Positions 23,260 to 37,253 of a DNA stretch of 64,000 nt are shown here, piece by piece (position 1 is the stretch's first letter; every line of letters begins with the position of its first letter). Location: assembly GCA_030533445.1 (NCBI GenBank), contig CM060064.1:22527626-22591625 (forward strand), in the 5' to 3' direction. The notes under the pieces were generated by a model, which was given only the letters and a program-made list of their open reading frames with translations, was not told the DNA's origin and did no database searches. This DNA is from Cyprinodon diabolis (lineage: Eukaryota; Chordata; Actinopteri; Cyprinodontiformes; Cyprinodontidae). A program made the translations under genes and the position numbers.

Positions 23260-24666
23260 GCATATTTCAAATTTTATTTTTGCTAACTAAAATAAACCAT
23301 TGTGTCATATGTTTTGATGTCTTACAAACATTTTCAGGGAGTGGGATGTTAAATCCTGCTCGTACAATGTATTTCAAGAGTTGCATCAGACTAATAATTT
23401 CAGCGGCTTTATCAGTTCCTATCTTAAAACTATTTTTTTTTCCCCTGAAAGAGGTTTTATGGTATTTATTCATTTTTATCTTTTTGATTAAATATACGCA
23501 ATGAGGATAGTCCATAAGTATAGCGTGAGGAGTGAAAGTAACACTAAAAGAACTTTCACCGCTTTTCATAATGTACGCCAAGATTATAAGCAAGCCAACG
23601 GTTTCATTTCAGTATATGTTTGACAAATTCAAAATTGTAAGTTACAGCATTTTTTTTTCTGTATAACATCTAGTTATATAATTTATAATTTAATAATTTA
23701 AACTTGCGATTGTGCATAGGTATCTTGAGCTTCCACATGGATATTTTTCCACTGCGACATATACAACTGCGCCTTCTTATATGTTGCAGTAGATATATAT
23801 ATAAATTGAAGCACAGTGAAAAGCGCGCTGACATTTATACGTTTGCAGATATATAATGGAGTATTTTTCTATGCACTCTGCATTTTTTACGGCAAGCTTT
23901 TACTTTATATTTCTAAGCTCAAATGTAACAATAAAAATCATATTAATGATGCAAATAATAAATAGAGCTATTATTGTTATTTTTATTTGTAAAATACATT
24001 TTAAGGGCCTTAAAAAAAAATAGGCCTGATCCCGTTTTGGAATGCAATGCCTATTATCAAAGCAGCCAGGAATAGTCTCAGTGAGATTTTGTAACAACCT
24101 TTTACTTTCTCTTTAACATGGTGACTACATTTCGGTTCTGAAAATAGAGACTATAAATCTGTTTATTAATGAGGTTTCTCAAAGCTCTGCCTTAACTCAT
24201 AATGAATGTTATTTGAGTTAAATGATTACTGTAGGAGGCCTTCAGGTCAGATGGTTAGTAAATCCCAAAGAAAGAATACTTGTACAACACTCAAATCGAC
24301 TGAGCACTCCTGCAGAATTGTGTCAGAGTTAACTAGTGCCTGAGCTCCATTCACTCACAGTACAGTAGAATTTAAATGCTTACACAGGGGAAAACCATGC
24401 ATGCATTTGTCAGCTTTACACATCCTTTCACAGGACATGAACTTACAGTCAGCCTCCCCGCAACGTGCATGTAGAAAACTGAAGTCACAGGAGAGAAGCC
24501 TGATTTGAAAGACTCCGTGGCGTACAGAAGAGAAAAGTAAAACTATTTTTTAACTAGATTTTTCTCTAGAAAAAAATGAGTGCTAAAAAATAGCGTAAGA
24601 TCAAACGTATGTTCTGTGGTTTTAAGTCTCAGAAGAAACAGAAATCTGCATGAATGAGGCACTTAC
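22358..24666 (-). other. zbtb32: Probable 5' UTR intron of zbtb32
   Basis: 2.3-kb stretch between the BTB exon acceptor and a strong donor at 24666. It contains the paired AT microsatellites at 23134-23255 and otherwise AT-rich unremarkable DNA. Confidence 0.55.
23134..23255. repeat. Paired (AT)n microsatellites around a perfect palindrome
   Basis: (AT)n at 23134-23168 and at 23215-23255 flank a core in which 23184-23199 is the perfect 16-base palindrome GATATAGATCTATATC. The whole block could extrude as a cruciform. Confidence 0.9.
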
Positions 24667-24765
24667 CGTTTTTTTTGTGAGTTCTCTCTCAGGAGGGTGA
24701 TAAGCTACCCTGCACCATGACTGTACAGTGACTTGTGAAGTGTTGGGGCACAGGTTAGTCTGTAG
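24667..24765 (-). other. zbtb32: Candidate non-coding first exon of zbtb32
   Basis: A consensus donor ACG/GTAAGT at 24666-24661 ends a minus-strand stretch with no ATG in frame with the BTB start. The 5' edge near 24765 is only estimated from the TATA-like element upstream. No transcript evidence is available. Confidence 0.4.
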
Positions 24766-24779
24766 GACAAGGTGGTTTC

Positions 24780-24830
24780 CTCTTTGTCTTTATGGTCCCT
24801 CCTCTTCAAGTCTCCTATTGGTACATTGAT
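24780..24830 (-). promoter_or_regulatory. zbtb32: Candidate zbtb32 core promoter
   Basis: On the minus strand an ACCAATAGGAG CCAAT box (about 24815-24825) is followed about 25 bases later by CCATAAAGA, a weak TATA-like motif. The order and spacing suit initiation just upstream of the candidate non-coding exon. Confidence 0.3.
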
Positions 24831-27229
24831 TATCTTGCTTTTCACTACAAAAAAGACTTTCTTCTTTGTTTACCCACATTTTGTTATAAAATCTTTGTCC
24901 TTGTTTTGTTTAGAGGGACAGAAGATTTCATGATTATTAATTTAGGACTCATTTGACTTGTTAGATGGCGTTTTTTTTGATACATGCAAAACATCAGCCC
25001 ATGTATCCTTTGTCTGTTATCACTAATCCTTTCAAGAGTAACCGAAATATAGCAACATGATATATAGATAGATAGATATATGGATAGAAAGAAATTGATT
25101 TATAAATAAAGGAAAAAGCAGGGTAAAACAAAAGGGGAAAAAATGAGGACAATGGTGGCATATTTGTGCATTGCTGTATATCTGTGAAAGCCGTACATGA
25201 TTTCCTCCCCCTGCAGCCATTATCTGCTGGTCACTACATTAATAGACTATTCTGTGCTGTGACAGAAACCACTTGAAAGTGACTGGCCTGTGACAGGAAG
25301 TTTGCAGACCAAAGCCCATTGGTACTGACATGCAGGGAGAGCAGGCTTGCAAAACCTGCACCCTCAAAATAGAGATGTCTGCTTTTCCCTTTAGTCAGAC
25401 AACCTTAAAAAATAGGCCAACTGTAGAGAATTGGTCACTTCATTAGACCACAGCGGTTGGCTAGTCCTACATTAAGAGTGTAGCTTTTGTTTAAAACTAG
25501 TTCATGCCGCTAAATTATTAATAACAAATTGTTCAGCAGTGACCTATTTACTCTTTATTTGATTCTCTTTTTTTAATCTATATACTGTTATTATCATTTC
25601 TTCAAAATTTTGAGTACCTTATTGACCAGGTTTCCCTCAAACACGTAGGTCTAAGTACAAGACAAGAGTGCTGTAGGCTTTAGTTTCAAATGTTTAAGAC
25701 GACCTACTCTTATCTTATAGAAATTGAAAGTCAATAAAAATATTAGTAAATAGGGCAAAGTAGGGCACCATAGAAAACCCCCGACAAGAATAAAGAAAGG
25801 CTGGTGTGTCTTTAAATCATCGAAAAATAAGGCATATACATACAGCACATACCACCAGTGAAATCTTATCGCTATAGGTTTTTTACATAAACAGGTGGGA
25901 GTTTGTACATTGCACATGGAGAGCAGAGGGGTTCAATTTGTGATGCAGTGAAAATCTGAGTAATAAAGGAACATTTTGGCATTATGATAAAAGAGCAACG
26001 AGGTGATGGAAGGTTTGAGGGAGAATAGAAATAAGGTAGATGATCTTATGACTTTATGATCGAGATGTCATAGATGTCTAGGATCTGTTCGTATTCTAAA
26101 GGTTAGATTTATTATTCCTCTTTTTTCATTGCATCTTCCAAAACTTGATGCTATCAGAATGAACAATTCTTCCATATTTCTCACCTCAGAACAAAGAATT
26201 GCTGCTTGATTTTAGGTTGATGAAGCTAAACAAGAGCCTTTTTCTTCAGCTTTGATTATCAGGTCCTTTTTTAATTCTTTTCAAAATTCTTTACTTTACC
26301 AAAAAAGCTCAGCTTGTTTTTTTAAACAGAAAGGCTGCATTAATATGAACCATGTCACTTTTTCAGGTCAGGACAACAGATGATTTTAAATGCTCCGAAG
26401 ACATGATGCAAACTCTCTGGTGTCAGAACTTCACCTCCTGTAAAAAGTAACTGTGATTTACCTTTAAAAAATAAAGAAAGAAGAAGTTATTTTTCCAGTG
26501 TTGTATAGCCTTTCTTAAAAGCTTTTATTGCTTGTGTGTCATGTATTGTGTAATCTGTGTAGATCTATCGTCTTGGGGCTTTATACAATATGCCTTCTGA
26601 TGAGGCTTTTTTATCTTATTTAAAGCAACTCTGGAAAATAACAAACCTTAAAAGGACCTTAAATTTAGTCCACCTTTCTCTATTTATTTTTTTCATGGTC
26701 TAATATTAAATATTGTGGTAGCATAAGATTACCAACATAACATAAATAAAGGCTTGAAAATGTCTGTCAACATATTTCACACTGTGAACTGAATTACTGA
26801 AATACAAAAAAATGAATGTTGTTCTAATTTATTAAATATTACTGTGGTCAACAAGGTGTTGTAGTTTTTCAAGTTTTTGATTTAATTTTTTTGAGTTGAA
26901 TCACTGTCTTACAAGCTCAATAACAGCATAAGCAGAGGTTGCAAAAAAAACATAGCCCCAACAGGAAAGCAATAATCTGTAAATCTGTGATTCTATACAA
27001 AGCCGAAATGTTGACATGAGGGAGTTGAGAAAAAAAAAAAAAGTTTGGTCAAACAAGTTAAGATTACTGATTAAACTCTGAGAAATTGCAATCATTCTGT
27101 TTATGAGCTGACAAAATTATTAATTAGAAGTCAATATGAGTTAAAATTAAGAACAGTAAAAGGAGGCGGGTCTATCTTCTGATCCTAAATATGAACAAAA
27201 TGAGGGATATGATTGAAAATGTCTGAAGA
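24831..27229. other. Intergenic AT-rich DNA
   Basis: Between zbtb32 and the next recognisable repeat I see no gene, RNA or mobile element. Short open frames here have no known motifs and low-complexity composition. Confidence 0.6.
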
Positions 27230-27540
27230 AACAGGAACCAATCAAATGCTATTACCATCATGGGAGAAGAAATGGAGGTGACGGAGGAGTATAAATAACT
27301 GATCAACACACTGGATTGGGGGTACCTGAAGGGATCGAAGGGAACAGATTACTTATCGGGAAAGCTTATATCCTTTGGTGTTTACAGCAAAATTGTAAGC
27401 TTCTGTCCATGGAAGCCCTGTGGTGGAGCTGAAACCTTTGAAGATGATTTCTTCATAAAAGACAGACTGCTATAGGAGATCCTTTCTGCCTACAGCTATA
27501 GACATCTACAGTACAACAATAAAAAAAAAAAAAACCCTAT
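27230..27540 (+). mobile_element. Decayed LINE 3' end with poly(A)-like tail
   Basis: Translation pieces such as VTEEYK and DYLSGKLISFGVYSKI match the C-terminal reverse-transcriptase wording EDYKYLGV...LRKLRSFGVC of fish LINEs. The phrase GCCTACAGCTATAGACATCT and a terminal CAATAAAAAAAAAAAA are typical of the 3' end. Reading frames are broken. The clade is not certain. Confidence 0.5.
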
Positions 27541-27659
27541 GAGGCCCAAAAAGTCCAAAATAAAATATCCAGGAATTATGTCATTCTTCAGTTGTGTAGT
27601 TTTAATTATCTAATTTCACCAGCATTTTTATTTGTGCATGCCAAGTGTTGCTTATGTAA

Positions 27660-27845
27660 TGTAAATCCTTTATTGTACCACAATGGGGAAATTCACTCTT
27701 TGCATTTAACCCATCCCCTTGGCAGGGTGCCTCACAATGGCAGTGGCCTGCCATTGTGTGGCACCCGAGGAGCAGTGTGGGGTTTAGGGTCTTGCTCAGG
27801 GACCCATAGTGGCAGTCTGTGGGAATGAGTGGGACTTGAAACTGA
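27660..27845 (-). mobile_element. SINE, minus orientation
   Basis: CACAATGGGGAAATT, TTTGCATTTAACCCATCC, GGTGCCTCACAATGGCAGTGG and GGGTCTTGCTCAGGGACCC, in that order, are the reverse of an abundant fish SINE. The same phrases occur in plus orientation at 62466-62800 (GCAAGACCCTTAATCCC, CCCCATTGTGGGACAATG). Confidence 0.6.
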
Positions 27846-30169
27846 ATTTAGCCTTCTGTTTAAAGATAGGACTATTTTGATCTCACAACGGAGAAATTAA
27901 CTTATGACAACTCTAGAAAACAACAGGAGGTTCAAAAGAAGGACAAGTAAGTGAGAAATACAAATAAAGCAATACATTACAATGCTTGCCGGTTAAAACA
28001 CAGTGCCATCAGTTAGTAGGCTCTTTGCATTCTCTGCAAACTATCATATCATCTGTTGGTATGCTTGTGGTTTCGTTTATTTTCTTGGAAATGAAAATTG
28101 GATAAGCAAGAGAGTAGATTGTGTGTGTCAGTGATCAAGTATTTATTACCTTGTGGAGACCATGTAAGGCCACCCTCCCAGCCAGGAATATGCTACTTAG
28201 TGGTGACTCAATAGTCGACTGGTCCTGATGAGGAAAGGTTCTCTTCTTGGGTTAGGTATGTTAGTAAAAAGTGGAGATAGGCTGAGGGTCTGGGTTAGGC
28301 TATAGAAATAAATGCATATATATATATACAGTATATGTATATATTTGAAGAGATCTATTCAAATTTTCCGGGCTTGTGTAGCCATGCATTTTTCTTATGC
28401 AATGCATTTCTTTGTCTTATGACTGTGAGTAGAATGATAACATCTTACTCTTTCTTTTGGGGCTGAGACAGTTAAAGCTGCTAATAGTAAAACTTACTTT
28501 GTGAACAACCATGAACTGACCTGATGTGACAAAGGTCAAACATATAACTACCATGGACACCACAAAAAAGTTTTAGGGGCTTATATCATGAGAGCGTCTA
28601 CATTTAGATAGTTAACATAAACTCGGCTTGCACTTGTACCTTAAATGATCATTGCATGCATTTTGAATTAACCACCGTGTGGTTTCCTTTTAAATGCTGC
28701 GATCACAAGTTTGACTTACCGTGCATTAGTTACAGATAGATTTTTTTTTTCAGCTCTGCATCACTGTATCATATAAAAACTGACCATTTATGATAACGCA
28801 GTCTGGTAATTTGTGAAAGCGTGGGTGTATGCATGGCTATGAACTACGTGCTGACATTTGGGGCTTCTCTGAGCACTCGGTGCTCACTCATCATTGAATG
28901 CTCCTCAAACCACTGGACAGTATGATCTCATCTATTCCCTTCAATGTTTTAAATGTCACCTTGCACAACATGGGAAGAAGACAGCTAGCAGTGAGGCACA
29001 GGGCTTTACCTACCAGTAATATCAAGACTCTTTGCGCCCCCTTCCCCCATGCACACCCTACCCCGTCTCGCATCACACTCCTGAGCAGCTGCTATCCCCT
29101 CACTGTCGGTTGAAGAATCACCATTAGACTCCCCCACCAGGACCTAATGCTGACTCACTGGTGTTAAGAAGGATAGTAAAGGTGACAAGCTCCTCTGTGT
29201 GCAGTAGTATGTGCAACAGATTGTACGTCAACTGATGTTAAAGATATCTATGTTTCAGTCGATCAAATACATCTACCGTGCAAAGATGCCTTTGATCCAC
29301 CTACAAAGCTGCTTAATTTTTTATGTACAAAGAAGTTTCAGATTGTTTTGTTGAATGAATCAAAGTGTTACCGAACTAAACAAGATGCTCGCTCAGACAA
29401 AGCGAAGTGATTAAAGTCTGGGTTAATATGAGTCGACTTACGCTACCGCACTGGCGGTATGTGAGCAGTTGACTTCACAGGAACCACTACGAAGATGACT
29501 GATGCGCGCTACAGGCATCAATGGCAAACTGTTACTGTACAGCCACAGAGCCTTTTCACAGTAATCTGGGTGAGCAGGACTACCCGTCAGTGTTGTGGTT
29601 TGGAAGAAGTGAACCAGAGGCTGGGGCTTGACACTTCTTTGTAATTTGTAGGTGAGGGAAGTGTGAGCACTGCCTACGCCCCACTGACTGACAGGTAAAT
29701 TTCTTCTTGGGAACTGTGTCAAAGTTTGCCTTTTAGTTGATTTTTGTCTAAAAGTTTGATGTTTATTAATGTCTATGAATGTTGAAAAATCAGATTTCCT
29801 GGAGGTGCCTTTGTTGGGACCTCAAAGAAAATGAAAGCACATGTGACAAACGTTGCAGTGTGCCGTCACTAATAGCTCAACTTTAAGTTCAAAAGAAACT
29901 TTCGTTGGCTATTAAAATCTTGAAAAAAAGGGGCTCTAAGATATAGCCTTAGGGTGTTCAAACCTTTTTTCACATTTGGTTTCCTCAGTATAAGTTGGTT
30001 CATTCATTTGTCAAAGGATCATTATGGCTGAAATATGAGTCGGGAACAAATAATAATAAAAAAAAACTTTTTGCAACTAATTACCTCAATGGGCACATTA
30101 GAAAAACTAACCTATTATATTCACAATCTTTTTAATGACCATTTTTTTAATCTTTCCCCTATCATAGAT
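27846..30169. other. Intergenic DNA without recognisable features
   Basis: Only a short (TA)n run near 28318-28345 stands out. Open frames on both strands at 28.9-29.1 and 29.4-29.7 kb show no family motif. Confidence 0.55.
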
Positions 30170-30480
30170 TAGATCCTGGGGTGAAAGAAGGAAAACACAG
30201 ACGATTCAATCCCAGCTCGTTAGTGGTTTTCTACTAGATCTTCTCTGGTTTCTTCTCCCCCAAAAGAGATGTCCCAAAGTGGCACCCTTACTAGATACCT
30301 GAAATGCCTCACTTGACTCCTCTCACAGCAGATAACCAATGGGACAGTCCCCTTGGATGATACTTAGCATTGAGATGAACTTCAGCTCGTGTTGTTGTTT
30401 CCTGCATCTGTAAGCCCTGATTAGACTACCGTTTGTTGTATCCACTTCCCTAAAGCCGACTCTGTCAAGTAAATGGGTGT
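30170..30480 (-). mobile_element. Possible decayed LINE fragment (Rex/RTE-like)
   Basis: GAGATGTCCCAAAGTGGCAC followed by ATACCTGAAATGCCTCACTTGACTCCTCTC resembles, with many changes, the 3' region of the Rex3 copy at 390-430 (CCCGAGCCACCTCAACTGGCTCCTCTC). No intact frame remains. Confidence 0.3.
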
Positions 30481-30656
30481 TTTCTTCAACCGACTCTCCG
30501 CAAACTTCCTGAATGTTATTGGCCTGTTGTTTACCTCGAGAGAGTAGTACAGTAGTACTGTAGATCGTCACTAGGAGGCGGGGAACCGTGCCAGCATAGT
30601 AAATGGTCATAAGACATTAGACACACTATGTTGGCACTAGTGGCTCCTTTTTTCGA

Positions 30657-30765
30657 AGGTATTAGAGAGGGGGAGAGACATGCGGCAAAGGACCAACCCG
30701 GGTCAGCCGCGTCGAGGACTGAGGCCTCCGTTGTGCGCTCTAACCGCTGCGCCACCTGCAGGACA
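30657..30765 (-). mobile_element. tRNA-derived SINE
   Basis: On the minus strand the head GGTGGCGCAGCGGTTAGAGC is a tRNA-like A-box region, followed by GACCCGGGTTGGTCC in the B-box position. The body has TTTGCCGCATGTC and a CCCCCTCTCT stretch, in the order seen in a widespread fish SINE. It abuts the (TA)n tract at its head side. Confidence 0.7.
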
Positions 30766-30813
30766 TACATTTCTAACATACATTTTATTGCATAAAGTGA
30801 GACTCAGAATTTG

Positions 30814-32883
<2,070 letters not shown>

Positions 32884-34475
32884 CAGTTGAAACCAAAAAT
32901 TTACATACACTATAAAAGGACACACCTTTTTTTCCCTTCAATGTCTGACATTACATACACAAAACCTTTCCTTTGAGGCCAGCTAGAATTACCAAAATTA
33001 ATCACATTTTTTAAAAGCCATAAAAAATGTACATATTAAACATAAGTTCATTACTTTATTGAAAACTTTTAACAGAGATTGATATACTTTTGAACAATAT
33101 GGGTAAGCGCATATCGTGAGGTGATTACATTTTATGCTTAAAGGTATAGTGGAGGATTTTTGTGAATTTTTGAAAAGACGCGCCCTCCCAGCTTGAAAAA
33201 GAATGCACATGCACAACCCTATACCTGCTCCCCAGAGGAAACGCCTATGAAACACGTGCAAGAGCATGCATGAGCCAATTTCTCCTTGTGCACGCTCTGT
33301 TTAAAAAGCTGCTGTTTGCATCGCTCATTTAAGCTTATTTTCCAAAAAAAGATTTGCAAATTTTCCACTATGTCAGAATCAGCACCAGTAAGTCAAAATG
33401 AAAATAGGGGACGAGCACGTAGGATGGTCTTACGCAAACATTTTACCAGAATGATTGACAATTACGAGTTAATTGGATGATCCACCCGGAAAAAAAACAT
33501 CCTCTACCTTTAATTTAAAACATGCAAGTTTACTGGAGCATCATTTTTCGGAAACACTTCAAACACACCGTTTCTTGTTGTGACACCAATAAAACAAAAA
33601 TCATAAAAAAATCGGGCAAGATCTTAGAGAAGTGAATTTGAGAGCTTTAATAATCTGGTTCATCACTGGATACATGTGTAGATGCCGGAAGGTGAAGGCA
33701 TTTACCTTAACATATGCTGATCAAATCCTAGAAGTAAATTGGTCCCTTCAACCTCAGCATATAAGCACAAAAGTTGCTAAACATTCTGGCTGATTGTGGT
33801 AAGGAAGAGTCATTTTCTACAGTGAAACGAGCTGGGCTCAGAAACCAATCAGTGAGGAAGAGGCCATTATTCCAAATGCAACACAAAAGTCGGAAAAAAA
33901 CAAAATTATTCTAATGACCTGGGATTTAAGAGAACTTAATATTATGTGTTTAAGCTGCAATGCCATTTTTAACATTTAAGGTAAAAAAAAAAGAAGGAAG
34001 CTTGAAGCCAGAGTACACCATCTGTATCGGGAAGTATAGAAGTGTCAGCAACTTGTTATGTGGGTGTTTGTTTCAGGAGGACTTATCAAATAGAAGCCAT
34101 CATGAGAAACAAAAAGTGAAAATTTTATAGCATGGGCCTACCATTAGAAATTCATGTTTATTCATTCTTCTAAGTTATTTTTGTAGTGGCTTAAGGATGA
34201 CCAAATAAATGTTTTAGTGCGGTCATCACTAACCTCCGATCTAAGCCCCATATGAAGTTTGATTAGAGTTGTAAATATCCTTAATGGACAGTCAGTAACA
34301 TGCTTTGCAAAGATAGTGAGCCACAACATACTGTATTATTCCAAAAGACTGGCCATGTGAAAAGTGTTGTATCCAAGCATATTTATAAAAAGTTTAATGG
34401 AAACTAAAAAAATATGTTTCTTAACATCAATGGATTCCTATACATTTGAGCGATACTATTCAAAAGAAATAAAAG
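32884..34475 (+). mobile_element. Decayed Tc1-like transposon (Sleeping Beauty-type relative)
   Basis: It starts CAGTTGAAACCAAAAATTTACATACAC after a TA, the terminal repeat style of salmonid/fish Tc1 elements. Downstream it keeps degraded transposase phrases in order: CTGGTTCATCACTGG, ATGCCGGAAGGTGAAGG, GTGAAACGAGC, AGGAAGAGGCCATTATTCCAAA, CAGGAGGACTT and AGAAGCCATCATGAG. No frame is open and the right terminal repeat is not found, so the right boundary is approximate. A MITE is inserted at 33142-33509. Confidence 0.75.
33142..33509. mobile_element. MITE flanked by TTAA duplications, nested in the Tc1 relic
   Basis: 368 bp between TTAA at 33138-33141 and TTAA at 33510-33513. The ends are short imperfect inverted repeats (AAGGTATAGTGGAGGAT against AAGGTAGAGGATG). 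TTAA target use points to a piggyBac- or Kolobok-type source. It contains a 36-codon plus-strand frame starting at 33370 (MSESAPVSQNENRG...) which may be residue of a parent gene's first exon. Confidence 0.6.
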
Positions 34476-34609
34476 TAATCCCTTTAGATAAAACACTATG
34501 CAGCAATGTTATATTGAGCTTACAAATTAAATTAAATAAATTAACTTTTGAATAGCAGTGTTTTAGGCAGTAACGATGCACCTATACTAAAACAGAGACA
34601 CCGATGACA

Positions 34610-37154
34610 CTTAAGGGGTCATTCAACTTTATTACACGTTTAATCAACTCAATAAGATTTTATTTGCCAGATTGTTTACAGTACAGCTACACAGAAATAC
34701 TTTGCCAAATAAACTAATATGTTTCAAGAAGTCACGGAGCATGTCTTTGGTTAAAGGACTTAATGAAAATAAAGAACAGCTCTTTCAATGGTAGCAACAA
34801 TATCCTAATAAATTTACATTGTTTATCCAGTTTTAAATCTTGCAGACTTTACAAAAATGGACAATTTAGTTGTGCTTAGTGACGCTTCATGTCAATTAGG
34901 ATTCACATTTCCTCTGCAACATAGATTTTTCTCATACTTGCTTCTAATTACATGTGAAATGCATGACCCTCCATTCAACTGACTGTTACATAATAAATAA
35001 AAAATACAGAATAGTTACATCCAAAACACAGCATTGTAAAAGGCAATAATGCAGCCATTAAAACCTTAATAACATAGTTTATATTTTATTTAGGGAGTAA
35101 GGGGATGGACCAACGAAGAAGAAGCCTAGAATCGGAATCAGGATGTTTACGTACAAATGTGACTTGAGTAACTAGAGTATATACCATGTTGAGTTTAGCT
35201 AAATGCTGGTAGGAAACCTTCGGTGGTTTGGGAAACACAGGCAAGCTTATTCTCATTTATGGTTTCAGTAGTATCATTACGAGATCGAATGAGTTAAACT
35301 GTGAACATACAATGTTTTCATTCACTAACGGAGCTGTACACTTTATACATGGGGCTGTGACTTTTCTTATCCCGTCATAACAAGACCACAACCTGCCTTT
35401 CAACCCACCTGACAAGACAAACAAAAACATGGCAAACCTCCTTTTCTTTTTTTTCAAGAAAACACACATAAAAAAAAGAAAAAGGACCCCCACCCCACAC
35501 ACTTTCTAGATGAGCTTTATGTAAAATAACCAGCAGACCAAAACATATAAAATCATTTGTGCAGAAACATACAATAAAAGACCACTCAACTGCACAGTGT
35601 GACCTTTTCTAAACAAGGTGACCAATAATCGACTTCAGAGTCTAAAGGAAATTTAACCGACACACTAAGCTGTAAACAGTTAGTCAGAATTAAAAGGGGC
35701 AATCCCTTGCCTGTTTGGGGTACCAGGTTGGTCATAAATATGAAAACTACAATGAGTCATTCAGTCAAAAGCTTTTTGTATGAGGAGACCTAAATAAAGC
35801 TCCTAGAGACTATATAATTCAGTGTTTTTAAGTTTAGTTAGGTCAAATTGGTATATAAAAAAAGAGAATATGACTGTCATGCCAGAGTGTCAAGAAGTTA
35901 CTTCATATGGTGACCCAATACCCATAGCTGTGCCCTTTTACACGCTTATCTGCCCTGTGCAGGATTTATTTGAAATAATCCCCCTGCTAATATGTGAAAA
36001 TAAACAGGCTGCTACACCAAGTGATGATGAGGGCACGGGGAAGGGGGGGAGGTTTAGTCCCTTAAATGTGTCGGTGCATTACTCCTACCCACGTTTACTA
36101 CAGGCATCAAAAGAAAAAGAGGGAGGAATCAACGTCTACCTCGAATACATTCAGAAAGTAGTTGCTGTGTCGTTGTCTTGTGCTGGTTTTTACAACAGTC
36201 CGTTTTCAATCAGCCATGTTAGGAAAATGTTTCTCCTTCTCAAAACAGCACTATGTGTTTATTGTTTCTTAATCTTTTTTTTATGCATTTTTTCCATTAC
36301 ACCGATGTAAATTAATAATAGAAATGTCTACATCTAGTAGCGGATACGTCCTACGGTATTTACAGTGTCCTTTAGGAACATTCTGGACTCTTCAAAAGCA
36401 ATGACAAGAACAACACAAAGAAATACTGCAGCATCATACACCAAAGTTGTCATGCTTTCAGTAAAATAATAGACTTCTAATTTTTTTGTAGAACAGCTGT
36501 TTTTGAAAGCCAAACAATAAAACAAATATACAGCTTAATTGATATTTAGGGTATATTTTGCTAAATGTCTAAAGATTTTTTGTGCCACCAGCTGAAACAG
36601 CATTTCTGTACTGATTTGTTTTTGAATTGAAGCCTGTTTGTCTCATACATTCAAAACCTTCACTACTTTACCTACAGCTGTCAGTGACTCGTAGAGGTAA
36701 GTTTTTCAGCTCGATTATAAACTAGGCTGCCATTCACACTCATCTACACAGAGAACTGTTACTGTGGTACAATCTCAACGAAGAAACTACGAATGAAAAA
36801 TAAATAGTAATAATAAAGCATTATGTACCATTCAAAATTCAGTTTCTAGTGAGGAGCAGTAGGTCGTCATGCCACAGGGATGAGGTGGATGGTCTGTAGC
36901 TCTGCCTCACGTTAAGGAATATTTGACTACAATAATTAACACAGGGTTGTATCGTATCTCATTAATCACTTTATGATGCAATTAACTGGTTTTGGGGAAG
37001 CACCCTAGTTTTACCAGTTAAATAAAATCTGCAACACATCATCAAACTGTCACAGGAAGTGCAGATGGGACATCATTGTATGGACAAGTGTGTGTGGGGG
37101 GGTGGGGGGGCAAAACATGTGGTGAGGCATGACTTGCTGGTAGCATTCAGAGCT
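34610..37154 (-). other. aplp2: Probable aplp2 3' UTR
   Basis: From the aplp2 stop codon to just past the AATAAA read on the minus strand at 34633-34628, about 2.5 kb with no recognised repeat. A 162-codon plus-strand open frame at 35822-36310 lies antisense in it and has no known motif. Confidence 0.45.
34628..34633 (-). promoter_or_regulatory. aplp2: Candidate aplp2 polyadenylation signal
   Basis: AATAAA on the minus strand (TTTATT on the plus). Other TTTATT motifs nearer the stop codon (for example near 35966) are alternatives. Confidence 0.35.
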
Positions 37155-37253
37155 TCAGTTCATCTGCTCAAAGAACTTGTAGGTGGGGTTCTCGTAGCCG
37201 TGGTTTTGCATTTTGTTGAGCTGCCTTTCTTCGGGTGTCAACATAGGGTCGAC
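37155..37253 (-). CDS. aplp2: aplp2 last exon (cytoplasmic tail)
   Basis: Begins after TTTCAGCAG and encodes [11 protein letters not shown], then the NPxY endocytosis motif in [14 protein letters not shown], then TGA at 37155. The wording [10 protein letters not shown] is diagnostic of APLP2; the end FFEQMN is closer to APP than to human APLP2. Confidence 0.95.
   Translation of the reverse strand, partial: VDPMLTPEERQLNKMQNHGYENPTYKFFEQMN

Noticed and set aside
35822..36310. 162-codon plus-strand open frame
   Set aside because: Antisense to the probable aplp2 3' UTR, no domain, no splice context or promoter; likely chance.
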